From Roseiconus lacunae (GTDB lineage Bacteria > Planctomycetota > Planctomycetia > Pirellulales > Pirellulaceae), in the NCBI RefSeq assembly GCF_008312935.1, contig NZ_VSZO01000002.1:186001-250000 (forward strand): a DNA stretch of 64,000 nucleotides. Direction: 5' to 3'. A program made the translations under genes and the position numbers. A model generated the notes under the pieces. It had not been told where the DNA came from and ran no database searches. It was given only the letters and a program-made list of their open reading frames with translations. Shown here piece by piece: positions 1 through 8,170 of this stretch. Position 1 is the first letter of the stretch, and each line of letters opens with the position of its first letter.

Positions 1-314
1 TCAACGACGTGCTACAACGGATGACCCCCGGCTTGAATATGCGTGTCGAGAACACGCTTGCCGGCGACGGCAGCGAAATGTCGGTCAATCTCGATTTTCA
101 ATCGATGGACGACTTCGAGCCGGCCAACATCGTCGAAAAAGTCGACCCGCTGAAAAAGCTGATGGAAACGCGCGACAAATTGCGCGACTTGGCGACCAAA
201 ATCGACCGCAGCGATGACCTGGAAAACGTGCTCGAGCAAGTGCTCACCAATAGCGAACAACTGAAGAAACTCTCTGGCGAACTTGGTGTCGATGCGAACG
301 ACGAAGAGCAGTGA
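1..314 (+). CDS. tssB: T6SS contractile sheath small subunit TssB (5' partial)
   Basis: This is the C-terminal part of TssB/VipA/ImpB. Together with TssC it builds the contractile sheath around the Hcp tube in the cytoplasm. The reading frame is open from base 3 and continues out of the left edge, so about 65 N-terminal residues are missing compared with the usual 165-170. Visible family features are the NLDFxSMDDFEP segment and the following helix ([20 protein letters not shown]), which in the family packs against TssC, and a short acidic tail. The next gene, 267 bases downstream, is tssC, the usual order. The GTG at 9 lies inside the domain and is not a real start. Assignment rests on motif and gene context. 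Confidence 0.93.
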   Translation, partial: NDVLQRMTPGLNMRVENTLAGDGSEMSVNLDFQSMDDFEPANIVEKVDPLKKLMETRDKLRDLATKIDRSDDLENVLEQVLTNSEQLKKLSGELGVDANDEEQ

Positions 315-361
315 GCCAAACGGTTGATTGGATCCTAACAGAGATACGGGTGTGATTGTTT

Positions 362-433
362 AGCCGACGGGCGTTTGTCCCGGTCGCCGGAAACACATCG
401 CCGCAGACACGTTGTCACAAACGCCATGCGGCT
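362..433. repeat. nested-palindrome repeat between tssB and tssC
   Basis: The left arm is AGCCG-ACG-GGCGTTTGT (362-378) and the right arm ACAAACGCC-ATG-CGGCT (417-433). The 5-bp and 9-bp blocks are exact reverse complements, separated by opposed 3-base internal loops. The same architecture occurs at 50916-50973, so this looks like a member of a dispersed REP-like family. Its 38-base loop is longer than in that copy, and it has no evident terminal repeats. Transcribed, it could form a hairpin between the two sheath genes. Confidence 0.7.
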
Positions 434-581
434 TACCCTGAAATCAAAACGGAACGCAGGACGATCAAGCGACGCTTCAAGTAAGCAAGTAAAGCCAAAG
501 GCCTGGCGAAGAACCAACGGTCGACGCCATTGACCATCCCAACACGAACATTCCATTATCGATTCAAGGAGTCCCCTGGCC

Positions 582-2084
582 ATGAGTTCCGGTGAGACCG
601 AAAGCCAACCAGAACAGCAAGCCGAAGCGACCGCCGATGCGGGTAGCAGTTTGTTGGAATCTGCCATCGCGGCGACAAAGAAGACCGAACGATCGCGTGC
701 CGAAGAACTGATCAAGACGCTGACCGAAGAAGCGCTCAAAGGAACCGTCTCGTTCGATAAAGACGTGATGCGTTCGATCAATGCCGCCATCGCCGGCATC
801 GATAAAAAGATGAGCGAGCAATTGGCCGCGATCATGCATAACGAGAAATTCCAAAAGCTGGAAGGATCGTGGCGTGGCCTGCAACACTTGGTAATGAACA
901 GCGAAACCGGTGAATCGCTGAAGATCCGTGTGCTCAACTGCGGCAAGCGTGAGCTGTTTAAAGACATGGACCGGGCCGTCGAGTTCGACCAAAGTCAGTT
1001 GTTCAAGAAAATTTATGAAGATGAATTCGGCACCCCCGGCGGCGCACCTTATGGCGCCTTGATCGGTGACTACGAATTCACCAACCACCCCGAAGACATC
1101 GACTTGATGTCCAAAGTCAGCGGAGTTGCCGCTTCGGCGTTCTGCCCGTTTATATCGGCGACCGCCCCACAACTGTTCGGCTTCGACGAATGGACCGAAC
1201 TTTCCAAGCCACGTGATATGGCGAGGATCTTTGAAAGCGCCGAATACACGAAGTGGAAGTCCTTCCGCGAAAGCGAAGACAGCCGCTTTTGTGTCCTGAC
1301 GATGCCACGGACTTTGGCACGTTTGCCCTACGGGGCGAACACCAAAACCATCGACGAGTTCGCCTACGAAGAGGTCCCCGTCGGTAGCCAAGGCGAATCG
1401 GTCCATGTCAACCATGACCAATTCTGCTGGATGAATACCGCGTACGTGATGGGAGCAAAGCTGACCGACGCGTTCGCCAAAACCGGATTCTGCACGACAA
1501 TCCGCGGAGTCGAAAACGGCGGTAAGGTCGAAGACCTGCCGACCTATATTTTCAAGGCCGACGACGGCGACACGGACTTGAAGTGTCCCACCGAAATCGC
1601 GATCACCGATCGCCGTGAAAAAGAACTCAGCGACCTCGGATTCCTTCCCCTCTGTCACTTCAAGAACACAGATTATTCGGTCTTCTTCGGCGCTCAGACG
1701 TGCCAGAAGCCGAAACAATACGATCGCCCCGAAGCGACCGCGAACGCGGCGATCAGCGCCCGTTTGCCGTACATCATGGCGACCAGCCGATTCTCGCATT
1801 ACTTGAAAGTTCTTGGACGCGACAAGATCGGCTCGTTCATGGAAGCGAGTGACTGCGAAGCATGGCTTGATCGCTGGATTCACAACTATGTGACCAGTGA
1901 TCCGAACCCGCCCTCGGACGTTCGCGCCCGCTATCCGCTGGCCGAAGCTCGCGTCGAAGTCAAGGAGATCCCGGGCAAACCGGGGTCGTACAATGCCGTC
2001 GCGTGGATGCGTCCTTGGTTGCAAATGGAAGAACTGACGACCAGCATGCGGATGGTTGCCAGTATTCCAAAGCTTGGCGGCTGA
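582..2084 (+). CDS. tssC: T6SS contractile sheath large subunit TssC
   Basis: TssC/VipB/ImpC, the large sheath subunit that forms heterodimers with TssB and is disassembled by ClpV after contraction. At 500 residues it has normal family length. Family hallmarks are the [16 protein letters not shown] segment near residue 90, the [14 protein letters not shown] segment near 145, and the C-terminal [18 protein letters not shown] block feeding the sheath handshake. The ATG at 582 is preceded by AAGGAG about 10 bases upstream. A second tssC-like gene follows at 2213. Arrangement as impB-impC-impD resembles the Agrobacterium/Rhizobium imp locus, where two TssC proteins also occur. The N-terminal 30 residues are low-complexity and acidic. 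Confidence 0.95.
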   Translation: MSSGETESQPEQQAEATADAGSSLLESAIAATKKTERSRAEELIKTLTEEALKGTVSFDKDVMRSINAAIAGIDKKMSEQLAAIMHNEKFQKLEGSWRGLQHLVMNSETGESLKIRVLNCGKRELFKDMDRAVEFDQSQLFKKIYEDEFGTPGGAPYGALIGDYEFTNHPEDIDLMSKVSGVAASAFCPFISATAPQLFGFDEWTELSKPRDMARIFESAEYTKWKSFRESEDSRFCVLTMPRTLARLPYGANTKTIDEFAYEEVPVGSQGESVHVNHDQFCWMNTAYVMGAKLTDAFAKTGFCTTIRGVENGGKVEDLPTYIFKADDGDTDLKCPTEIAITDRREKELSDLGFLPLCHFKNTDYSVFFGAQTCQKPKQYDRPEATANAAISARLPYIMATSRFSHYLKVLGRDKIGSFMEASDCEAWLDRWIHNYVTSDPNPPSDVRARYPLAEARVEVKEIPGKPGSYNAVAWMRPWLQMEELTTSMRMVASIPKLGG

Positions 2085-2125
2085 TCGCGTTTCATAGAAA
2101 CGCAACGCAAGCCTGATCATCACAT

Positions 2126-2166
2126 CACGGCGATGTTTTTGCTTTGTCACCGAAAGCATCGCCGTG
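2126..2166. other. 10-bp stem-loop between the two tssC genes
   Basis: CACGGCGATG (2126-2135) and CATCGCCGTG (2157-2166) are exact reverse complements around a 21-base loop that contains a short T-run. It sits in the 128-base gap between the two sheath genes. It could be an RNA processing or stabilising structure that sets the ratio of the two proteins, or an attenuator; it lacks the T-tract after the stem expected of an intrinsic terminator. Confidence 0.5.
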
Positions 2167-2212
2167 GTTGTTCGATGATCCCTTCCCGATCGTCTCGTTT
2201 CGGTAATCCAGC

Positions 2213-3796
2213 ATGTCTTCCGCCGAACTACCGAAACCCGCTCCCGCGTCAGTTGCATCCGCGAGGTCATCGCATGCCCCCGGCGGACTGGCGTCTAGTT
2301 TTCTCGATCGCGTCTTAGAACAACCGGTCGACAAATCGGCCGAAATAAAATCCGCCGGCGCTGCGCCGCTCGATCAATTCCTCCGTGCCTCGACAGTCGG
2401 CGATGCACTGAATGATTGGTTCGGGCAAGGCTGGCAATCTGATTCACGGTTTGCCGATCGCGAACACGTCTTGCGACGACTCTCTGCCGACATCGCGCAG
2501 ATCGATCAATTACTGAACGATCAGGTCAACAAGATTCTGCACCACCCGCGATTTCAAAAGCTGGAATCGTCTTGGCGAGGACTGGAATTCCTGGTCAACC
2601 GCGCGGAAATCGAAAGTGACCCGATGATCAAAATTCGTGTCCTGACGGCACGTTGGAAAGAGCTGGAAAAAGATTTCGAACGCAGCGTCGAATTCGATCA
2701 AAGTACGGTCTTTAAGAAAGTCTATGAAGACGAGTTCGGTTCACCCGGTGGCGAGCCTTTCGGCGTACTGGTGGGAGACTATGACATTCATCCGCGCGTC
2801 TCGCCGGAACGAACGACCGATGACCTGTTCGTGCTTCGTTCGCTTGCCGGCGTCGCCGCCAGTTCGTTCTGTCCGATCTTGATGGCGGCCAGCCCCGCGT
2901 TGTTAGACTTGGAATCGTTTGGTGATTTACAAGTCACACGCGATCATGCGTCGCGACTGTCTCGTCCAGACTACCTCAAGTGGAACGCGATCCGAGACGA
3001 CGAAGATTCGCGATTCTTAGGGATGGTGTTGCCGCGAATCCTGATGCGTGGCCCCTATCAAGACGACGGCAGCCGCGTCGATCGTTTTATGTTCCAAGAA
3101 GACGTCAGCCACCCAAGCGGCGACGATTACTTATGGGGCAATCCGGCATACGCGTACGTGTCAGTATTGATGCGGTCGTTTGCCAATAGTGGTTGGCTTG
3201 CCGACATCCGTGGATTGCGTCAAAACGTCGAAGGCGGTGGCTTGGTGTCTGATCTGCCGGCCCTTTCGTTTCCGACCGATTCGAAAGGCGTCATCCCTCG
3301 TCCGATCACCGAAATCGCAGTCAGCGATTCTCTGGAACGACAGCTCAGCGAACTCGGGCTATTGCCGATCTGCGATTGCAAGGACACACCGATGGCGGTG
3401 TTCGCCAGTGGCCAGTCGCTACAGCGTGCGAAGGTCTTCGACACCAACGAGGCAACGACCAATGCGAAAATCAGTGCGATGTTGCCGTACATCCTGACCG
3501 TTTCACGATTCGCGCATTATGTCAAAGTGATCGCCCGAACTAAAACGGGATCGTTCGCGACCGCCGAAGACCTACAGCGGATGCTACACGATTGGATCAT
3601 CGAATACGTCACCGCCGACCGCGAAGCGAGCGCTGATGTGAAAAGCCGCAAACCACTGCGTGAGGCTTCGATCACCGTCCAGCCAGACCCGGGAAAGCCC
3701 GGGGCTTTTTATTGTATGATGCGTCTGGCACCGCATTATGAACTGGACGAAATGGTCGGTAGCATCCGATTACAAACTCGAATCGGTCGCTCATAG
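2213..3796 (+). CDS. second T6SS sheath large subunit paralogue (ImpD/TssC40-like)
   Basis: A 527-residue TssC paralogue. It shares with the preceding TssC the blocks RFQKLESSWRGLEFLV, VYEDEFGSPGGEPFGVLVGDY, ATTNAKISAMLPYI and the C-terminal VQPDPGKPGAF segment, but has a longer N-terminus of about 90 residues with an Ala/Ser-rich start. Its position between tssC and tagJ corresponds to impD (TssC40) in alphaproteobacterial imp loci. It may co-assemble into the sheath or form a specialised layer; which of these holds cannot be read from sequence. No clear Shine-Dalgarno sequence precedes the ATG at 2213; the upstream hairpin may influence its expression. The next gene follows after 58 bases, suggesting one operon. 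Confidence 0.9.
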   Translation: MSSAELPKPAPASVASARSSHAPGGLASSFLDRVLEQPVDKSAEIKSAGAAPLDQFLRASTVGDALNDWFGQGWQSDSRFADREHVLRRLSADIAQIDQLLNDQVNKILHHPRFQKLESSWRGLEFLVNRAEIESDPMIKIRVLTARWKELEKDFERSVEFDQSTVFKKVYEDEFGSPGGEPFGVLVGDYDIHPRVSPERTTDDLFVLRSLAGVAASSFCPILMAASPALLDLESFGDLQVTRDHASRLSRPDYLKWNAIRDDEDSRFLGMVLPRILMRGPYQDDGSRVDRFMFQEDVSHPSGDDYLWGNPAYAYVSVLMRSFANSGWLADIRGLRQNVEGGGLVSDLPALSFPTDSKGVIPRPITEIAVSDSLERQLSELGLLPICDCKDTPMAVFASGQSLQRAKVFDTNEATTNAKISAMLPYILTVSRFAHYVKVIARTKTGSFATAEDLQRMLHDWIIEYVTADREASADVKSRKPLREASITVQPDPGKPGAFYCMMRLAPHYELDEMVGSIRLQTRIGRS

Positions 3797-3854
3797 CGGC
3801 GGTCAACAACGTTGAATCATCGACCTCTCGTCTTAACCACCACGGAATCTTTTC

Positions 3855-4661
3855 ATGACATCGTCTCCAATGGAGTTGTACGAAGCCGGGAAACTGGACG
3901 AAGCGATGGAGGCATCGTTGCAATTGGTGAAGTCGAAACCGGCAGACGTTGGGCTGCGGTTTCAATTGGCCGAACTTTCATGCATCGCAGGAAACCTCGA
4001 TCGGGCCGACAAGCAACTCGATACCGTTTCTAACCAAGACGCCCAAGCGGCGATCGGTGCCGCGCTATTGCGGCAGCTCGTTCGAGCAGAACTCGCGCGG
4101 CGAGAGTGTTTTTTCGAAGGCCGCGTACCGGAATTTCTGGGCGACCCGTCTCCCCGATTGAAGGCATCGCTGGAAGCCCTCACCGCATACCGCGGCGGTG
4201 ACATCGAAGGGGCGGCCAAGACGCTCGCGCCGTTTGCCGACGCACCGATCCTCAATCAGCCCATCGAGGTCAACGGAGCTGAGGTTGACGACATTCGCGA
4301 CCTCGATGACTTGCTCGCCCCGGTACTGGAAGTCTACACGTCGACGGGAAAGTACTTCTGGGTCGATTGGAATCAAATCCTAAACCTGGAATTACGTGCT
4401 CCCGAACGTCCGTTTGATTTGCTTTGGCGACAAGCGACCTTGTCGATCGAATCGGGCCCGGACGGTGAGGTTTATGTACCGGCAATCTACCTCGAACCGA
4501 ACCAAGATTCACAGCCCGACGCAAACTTACGGCTAGGACGCGGTACCGACTGGTTCGACACCGAACAAGGAATTGTCCGAGGCCGAGGGCAGCGAATGCT
4601 ACTGGCCGGTGACAGTGACTTGCCGATCATGGAACTTAAAACAATTCGCCGCGAAGACTGA
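3855..4661 (+). CDS. tagJ: T6SS accessory protein TagJ (ImpE family)
   Basis: A 268-residue ImpE/SciE-type protein. In Pseudomonas, TagJ binds the TssB sheath subunit and ClpV and modulates sheath recycling; it is accessory rather than essential. The N-terminal half (residues 5-120) is helical and TPR-like, beginning with the family's typical YEAGKLDEAMEASLQLVKS. The C-terminal half has the DLDDLLAPVLEVYTSTGKYFWVDW segment, the conserved core of ImpE, and ends with a beta-rich region around RLGRGTDWFD. The gene lies between a tssC paralogue and tssE, as in imp loci, and is 11 bases from tssE. Confidence 0.88.
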   Translation: MTSSPMELYEAGKLDEAMEASLQLVKSKPADVGLRFQLAELSCIAGNLDRADKQLDTVSNQDAQAAIGAALLRQLVRAELARRECFFEGRVPEFLGDPSPRLKASLEALTAYRGGDIEGAAKTLAPFADAPILNQPIEVNGAEVDDIRDLDDLLAPVLEVYTSTGKYFWVDWNQILNLELRAPERPFDLLWRQATLSIESGPDGEVYVPAIYLEPNQDSQPDANLRLGRGTDWFDTEQGIVRGRGQRMLLAGDSDLPIMELKTIRRED

Positions 4662-4672
4662 CCCGATCAAAC

Positions 4673-5167
4673 ATGTCCCGAGTTCCCAATGACCGTCCGT
4701 TGATTCCCAGTGTTCTTGATCGATTGATCGATTTGGAACCGCACCAAAAGACAGAGGTGCCGATGAATCGAACGCAGATCCTCTCCCAGATGAAGGAAAG
4801 CGTGGGACGCGACCTACAAGCGTTACTCAACACACGGTGCCGGGCGACGTCTTGGCCGGCAGACCTAAAGGAACTCGATCGATCCGTGTTTGCGTATGGA
4901 ATTCCCGATTGCGTTGGCATCAGTACCGGATCGCGCGAACAGCAGGAAATGCTTCGTAAGCTAATGGTCCGTGCGATCGACGTCTTCGAACCACGGTTAA
5001 CGAAAGTTCGCGTTCAACTTGCCGATACGAATGATCCAACCGACCGGGCACTTCGATTTCGGATCGACGCGATGCTGAAAGTCAATCCGGCTCCTGAACC
5101 GGTGGTCTACGACAGTGAATTGGATGCCACCAGCGGTGACTTCATGGTCAAAGGAGTGCGTCGATGA
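4673..5167 (+). CDS. tssE: T6SS baseplate subunit TssE (gp25-like)
   Basis: TssE/ImpF is related to phage T4 gp25 and polymerises at the baseplate-sheath junction to start sheath assembly. The protein is 164 residues. The N-terminus PLIPSVLDRLIDLEP is the standard TssE opening, and the central SVGRDLQALLNTRCRATSW plus YGIPD segments are the gpW/gp25 core. The C-terminal part carries strands of the type VRVQLADTND and LRFRIDAML. The stop codon overlaps the tssF start in an ATGA arrangement at 5164-5167, pointing to translational coupling. Confidence 0.92.
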   Translation: MSRVPNDRPLIPSVLDRLIDLEPHQKTEVPMNRTQILSQMKESVGRDLQALLNTRCRATSWPADLKELDRSVFAYGIPDCVGISTGSREQQEMLRKLMVRAIDVFEPRLTKVRVQLADTNDPTDRALRFRIDAMLKVNPAPEPVVYDSELDATSGDFMVKGVRR

Positions 5168-7005
5168 CCGATCGATTATTGCCGTACTACAACCAAGAAT
5201 TGCAATTCTTACGTCGCTTCGGTTCTGAATTTGCGAAGCAACATCCCAAGATCGCAGCCCGATTGCGATTGGGAGACGACTTAAGCGAAGACCCACACGT
5301 TTCACGAATCATCGAGTCATTCGCGTTGCTCTCGGCGCGGACTCGGTTGAAATTGGATGACGATTTCCCTGAAATCACGCACGCGCTGCTGGGCGTGCTC
5401 TATCCGCACTACCTCGCACCGATTCCGTCGACGGCGGTGGTCGAATTCAACCTCGATCCTCGGCAGGCGGACTTGGTCGCGGGATATGAAATCGAAGCCG
5501 GCGGTGCGATCGAAACCGAATCGACCGAAGACGGCGTCTGCCAATTTCGAACGGCGTATCCCGTCAAGCTGTTCCCGATCAAGGTCGCCGCCGCATCGTA
5601 CAAGGGCCAACCGTTTCAAAGTCCGTCCAGCCCGTTACTCCCCAAAGCAGAAGCGGCGATTCACTTGACGCTGCAAACGTTTCGCGAATCGGTCCGTTTT
5701 GAAATGATAGAGCTTGACTCGTTACGATTTTTCATTCGCGGCATTTCACACGCCGCGATGGATCTCTACGAGCTAATACACAACGATACGCTTGAAATTC
5801 TGATCGCAAAGTCGGCGAACGATCCGAATCCGATCCGCCTGTCGAAAGACAACTTGGGAGTGATCGGGTTCGAACCGGGCGAATGCTTGTTTCCCGAGGA
5901 GCCTCGGACGTTCAGCGGATATCGATTGCTGACGGAATACTTTGCCGCTCCCGAGAAATTCATGTTTTTCGACGTCCGCGGCATCGATCGAGAACAACTC
6001 GCCGGTTATGGCGAGTCGTTGCACGTGTTCTTGTTGCTCAAACGTCACGTCGGTTCGGTTGAGCAGTTTGTCGAACCGGAAACGATCCGCCTGGGTTGTA
6101 CGCCGATGGTGAACCTGTTCGAACATCGCTGCGAACCGATTCGGGTCGGTCATGCCAGCCACGAATATCACGTCGTTGCGGACGCCCGACAGCCGCGTGC
6201 ATTCGAAGTCCATTCGATCCAAAGCGTTCGCGCGATTGACTCTGAACAACCCGATCGAGAATTTCATCCGTTCTATTCGATCCGGCATGCAGGCGAACAA
6301 CGCGATCGTCGTGGCTTTTTCCATACGCACCGGCGACGCAGCGACCAAAGCGGCGGTGTCCAAGAATCCGCGAGTGAAGTTTATTTGTCGCTGGTCGATT
6401 TAGATTTCAATCCGGACGAAAACGACGGAACTGTTTTGGACATTCGTGCCTTGTGCACTAGTCGTAATCTTCCGCAACGATTGGAATTTGGTGGGGGGCG
6501 ACCATCGTTGACGTTAGTCAAAGGTGGACCGCTATTGCCACCGAAATGCGTGACTCAGCCGCGCGTCCCGTTGCGTCCGCCACTGGAAAAAGGCACCTAC
6601 TGGCGATTGATCAGCCACCTTTCCCTGGGACATGTTTCGCTGTTCGATGGCCGCGACGGTGCTAGCGCGATTCGTGAGATCCTGGGGCTCTACGAATTCA
6701 TCGGGAAAGGCGATTCCCAGCAGCGAATCGATTCGATCCGCTCGGTGATTAGCCAACCGAGTGTCGCACGCTGCAAAGCCCCGACGGGTGGACTTTCGAT
6801 GTGCCGCGGCCTCGATTTGGAATTCACCATCGACGAAGAAAAACTCAGTAGTGGCGGGGCGTATTTGCTGGGCAGCATCTTGGAACGGTTCGTCGCCCTG
6901 TACGCCTCGATCAATTCTTTTACCCGAACGACACTGCGCAGCAGTCTACGAGAACAGGAAATCGCTAAATGGCCGGCGCGGTCGGGAAGACAAGAATTTC
7001 TGTAA
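5164..7005 (+). CDS. tssF: T6SS baseplate subunit TssF
   Basis: TssF (VasA/ImpG) forms the baseplate wedge with TssG and TssK. It opens with LLPYYNQELQFLRRFGSEFAKQHPKIAARL, the most conserved TssF signature, followed by DPHVSRIIESFALLSARTRLKLDDDFPE. Later landmarks are LFEHRCEPIRV near 320, FHPFYS near 365, YLSLVDLDFNPDE near 407 and a C-terminal GGAYLLGSILERF segment. Length (613 residues) is normal. The start overlaps the tssE stop by four bases, and the end overlaps tssG by 37 bases, so these genes are translationally linked. Confidence 0.95.
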   Translation: MTDRLLPYYNQELQFLRRFGSEFAKQHPKIAARLRLGDDLSEDPHVSRIIESFALLSARTRLKLDDDFPEITHALLGVLYPHYLAPIPSTAVVEFNLDPRQADLVAGYEIEAGGAIETESTEDGVCQFRTAYPVKLFPIKVAAASYKGQPFQSPSSPLLPKAEAAIHLTLQTFRESVRFEMIELDSLRFFIRGISHAAMDLYELIHNDTLEILIAKSANDPNPIRLSKDNLGVIGFEPGECLFPEEPRTFSGYRLLTEYFAAPEKFMFFDVRGIDREQLAGYGESLHVFLLLKRHVGSVEQFVEPETIRLGCTPMVNLFEHRCEPIRVGHASHEYHVVADARQPRAFEVHSIQSVRAIDSEQPDREFHPFYSIRHAGEQRDRRGFFHTHRRRSDQSGGVQESASEVYLSLVDLDFNPDENDGTVLDIRALCTSRNLPQRLEFGGGRPSLTLVKGGPLLPPKCVTQPRVPLRPPLEKGTYWRLISHLSLGHVSLFDGRDGASAIREILGLYEFIGKGDSQQRIDSIRSVISQPSVARCKAPTGGLSMCRGLDLEFTIDEEKLSSGGAYLLGSILERFVALYASINSFTRTTLRSSLREQEIAKWPARSGRQEFL

Positions 7006-8105
7006 AGCAACGCTTGATGCGTGAACCCTACAAGTTCACGTTTTTCCAAGCCGTGCGATTGCTGCTTGCCGCTCCTTCGGCAACCCGTTCCGATGCGCAC
7101 TCACAACATCAGCCTGCCGGCCCGAAACGTGCCGGACGGATCGGAACGGTCAGCAACATCAATGAAGAACCCGTTCGGTTTCAAGTTCAACCGGCGCTTC
7201 GATTTGCCCCCAGCGAAGTTATTTCGGTCAACCCACATCAGGATGCCGAAACGGACAAAGTGACTGAGGGTTTGGTCGAGATGCTGGTCAGTTTTTGGGG
7301 TTTAACCGGCCCCGCGGGAGCGTTGCCGACCCAGTACACACAACTGGTGATCGATCGCGTTCACGCCAAAGACCAGGCGATGCGCAGTTTCTTTGACATG
7401 TTTTCGCATCGTCAACTTTCGTTCTTCTATCGAGCTTGGGAGAAGTATTCGTTAGCGGCAGGCTACGAAACGAGTGCGCAGCGGCAACGTCCCGAGGCCG
7501 ATTTGATCCGCGAAACACTCCTCTCGATCGTTGGCAGGGGAACCGATCAAGTCCGCGACCGTTTGCAGGTCACCGATGATGCATTGATCTATTACGGTGG
7601 CGTCTTCAACGATCGCCCGACCGCCGAATCGCTACGCGCGATCGTATCAGACTATCTCGGCTTACCCGCCAAAGTGCTGTCGATGTTCGGCCAATGGCTG
7701 GTGCTGCCCCCGGCGGAGTGCTCACGACTTGGAAGTACGGGCGCCCACTGCATCGTTGGGTTAGATACGATTTTGGGCGGCAGGACATGGGACCCGGGAT
7801 CCAAGTTTCGAATCCAGATCGGTCCGGTACGATTCAAAGACTTCACGCGTCTACTACCGACCGGACAAACGCTGCCCCAGGTATGTCAGTTTATCCGGAG
7901 CTATGTCGGGATGGAGTTTGACTTCGATTTGCAAGTCATCCTGATGGCCGACGAGATACCGGCATGTCGCTTTGTCGCTTCCGGATCAACGCAGGACGGT
8001 TCGTCCGCACCGCACTTGGGGTGGAATACATGGCTTTGCAGTCGCCCCCCAACTCATGATAGTGCCGATGCCGTCTTCCACCACGATGGGACACCGACGC
8101 GGTAA
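6969..8105 (+). CDS. tssG: T6SS baseplate subunit TssG
   Basis: TssG (VasB/ImpH) pairs with TssF in the baseplate wedge. The signature RLMREPYKFTFFQAVRLL lies near residue 16; the central LTGPAGALPTQYTQLVIDR and DMFSHRQLSFFYRAWEKY segments are highly typical. The C-terminal GRTWDPGSKFRIQIGPVRFKDF block is also family-standard. At 378 residues it is slightly longer than many homologues. The ATG at 6969 lies inside tssF; a later ATG at 7017 (MREPYKF) could also serve. No hcp or vgrG follows; the next gene is clpV after 65 bases. Confidence 0.94.
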   Translation: MAGAVGKTRISVKQRLMREPYKFTFFQAVRLLLAAPSATRSDAHSQHQPAGPKRAGRIGTVSNINEEPVRFQVQPALRFAPSEVISVNPHQDAETDKVTEGLVEMLVSFWGLTGPAGALPTQYTQLVIDRVHAKDQAMRSFFDMFSHRQLSFFYRAWEKYSLAAGYETSAQRQRPEADLIRETLLSIVGRGTDQVRDRLQVTDDALIYYGGVFNDRPTAESLRAIVSDYLGLPAKVLSMFGQWLVLPPAECSRLGSTGAHCIVGLDTILGGRTWDPGSKFRIQIGPVRFKDFTRLLPTGQTLPQVCQFIRSYVGMEFDFDLQVILMADEIPACRFVASGSTQDGSSAPHLGWNTWLCSRPPTHDSADAVFHHDGTPTR

Positions 8106-8170
8106 CCTATCGACATACAAATCATTCGGTAATTCAGCTTTCCTCTCTACCTACATCATTTTGCAAACTT

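Noticed and set aside
564-2270. A 568-codon leftward open frame antisense to tssC
   Set aside because: It mirrors tssC codon structure, is Arg/Gly/Phe-rich, matches no family and has no ribosome site; a shadow of a real gene in a GC-rich frame.
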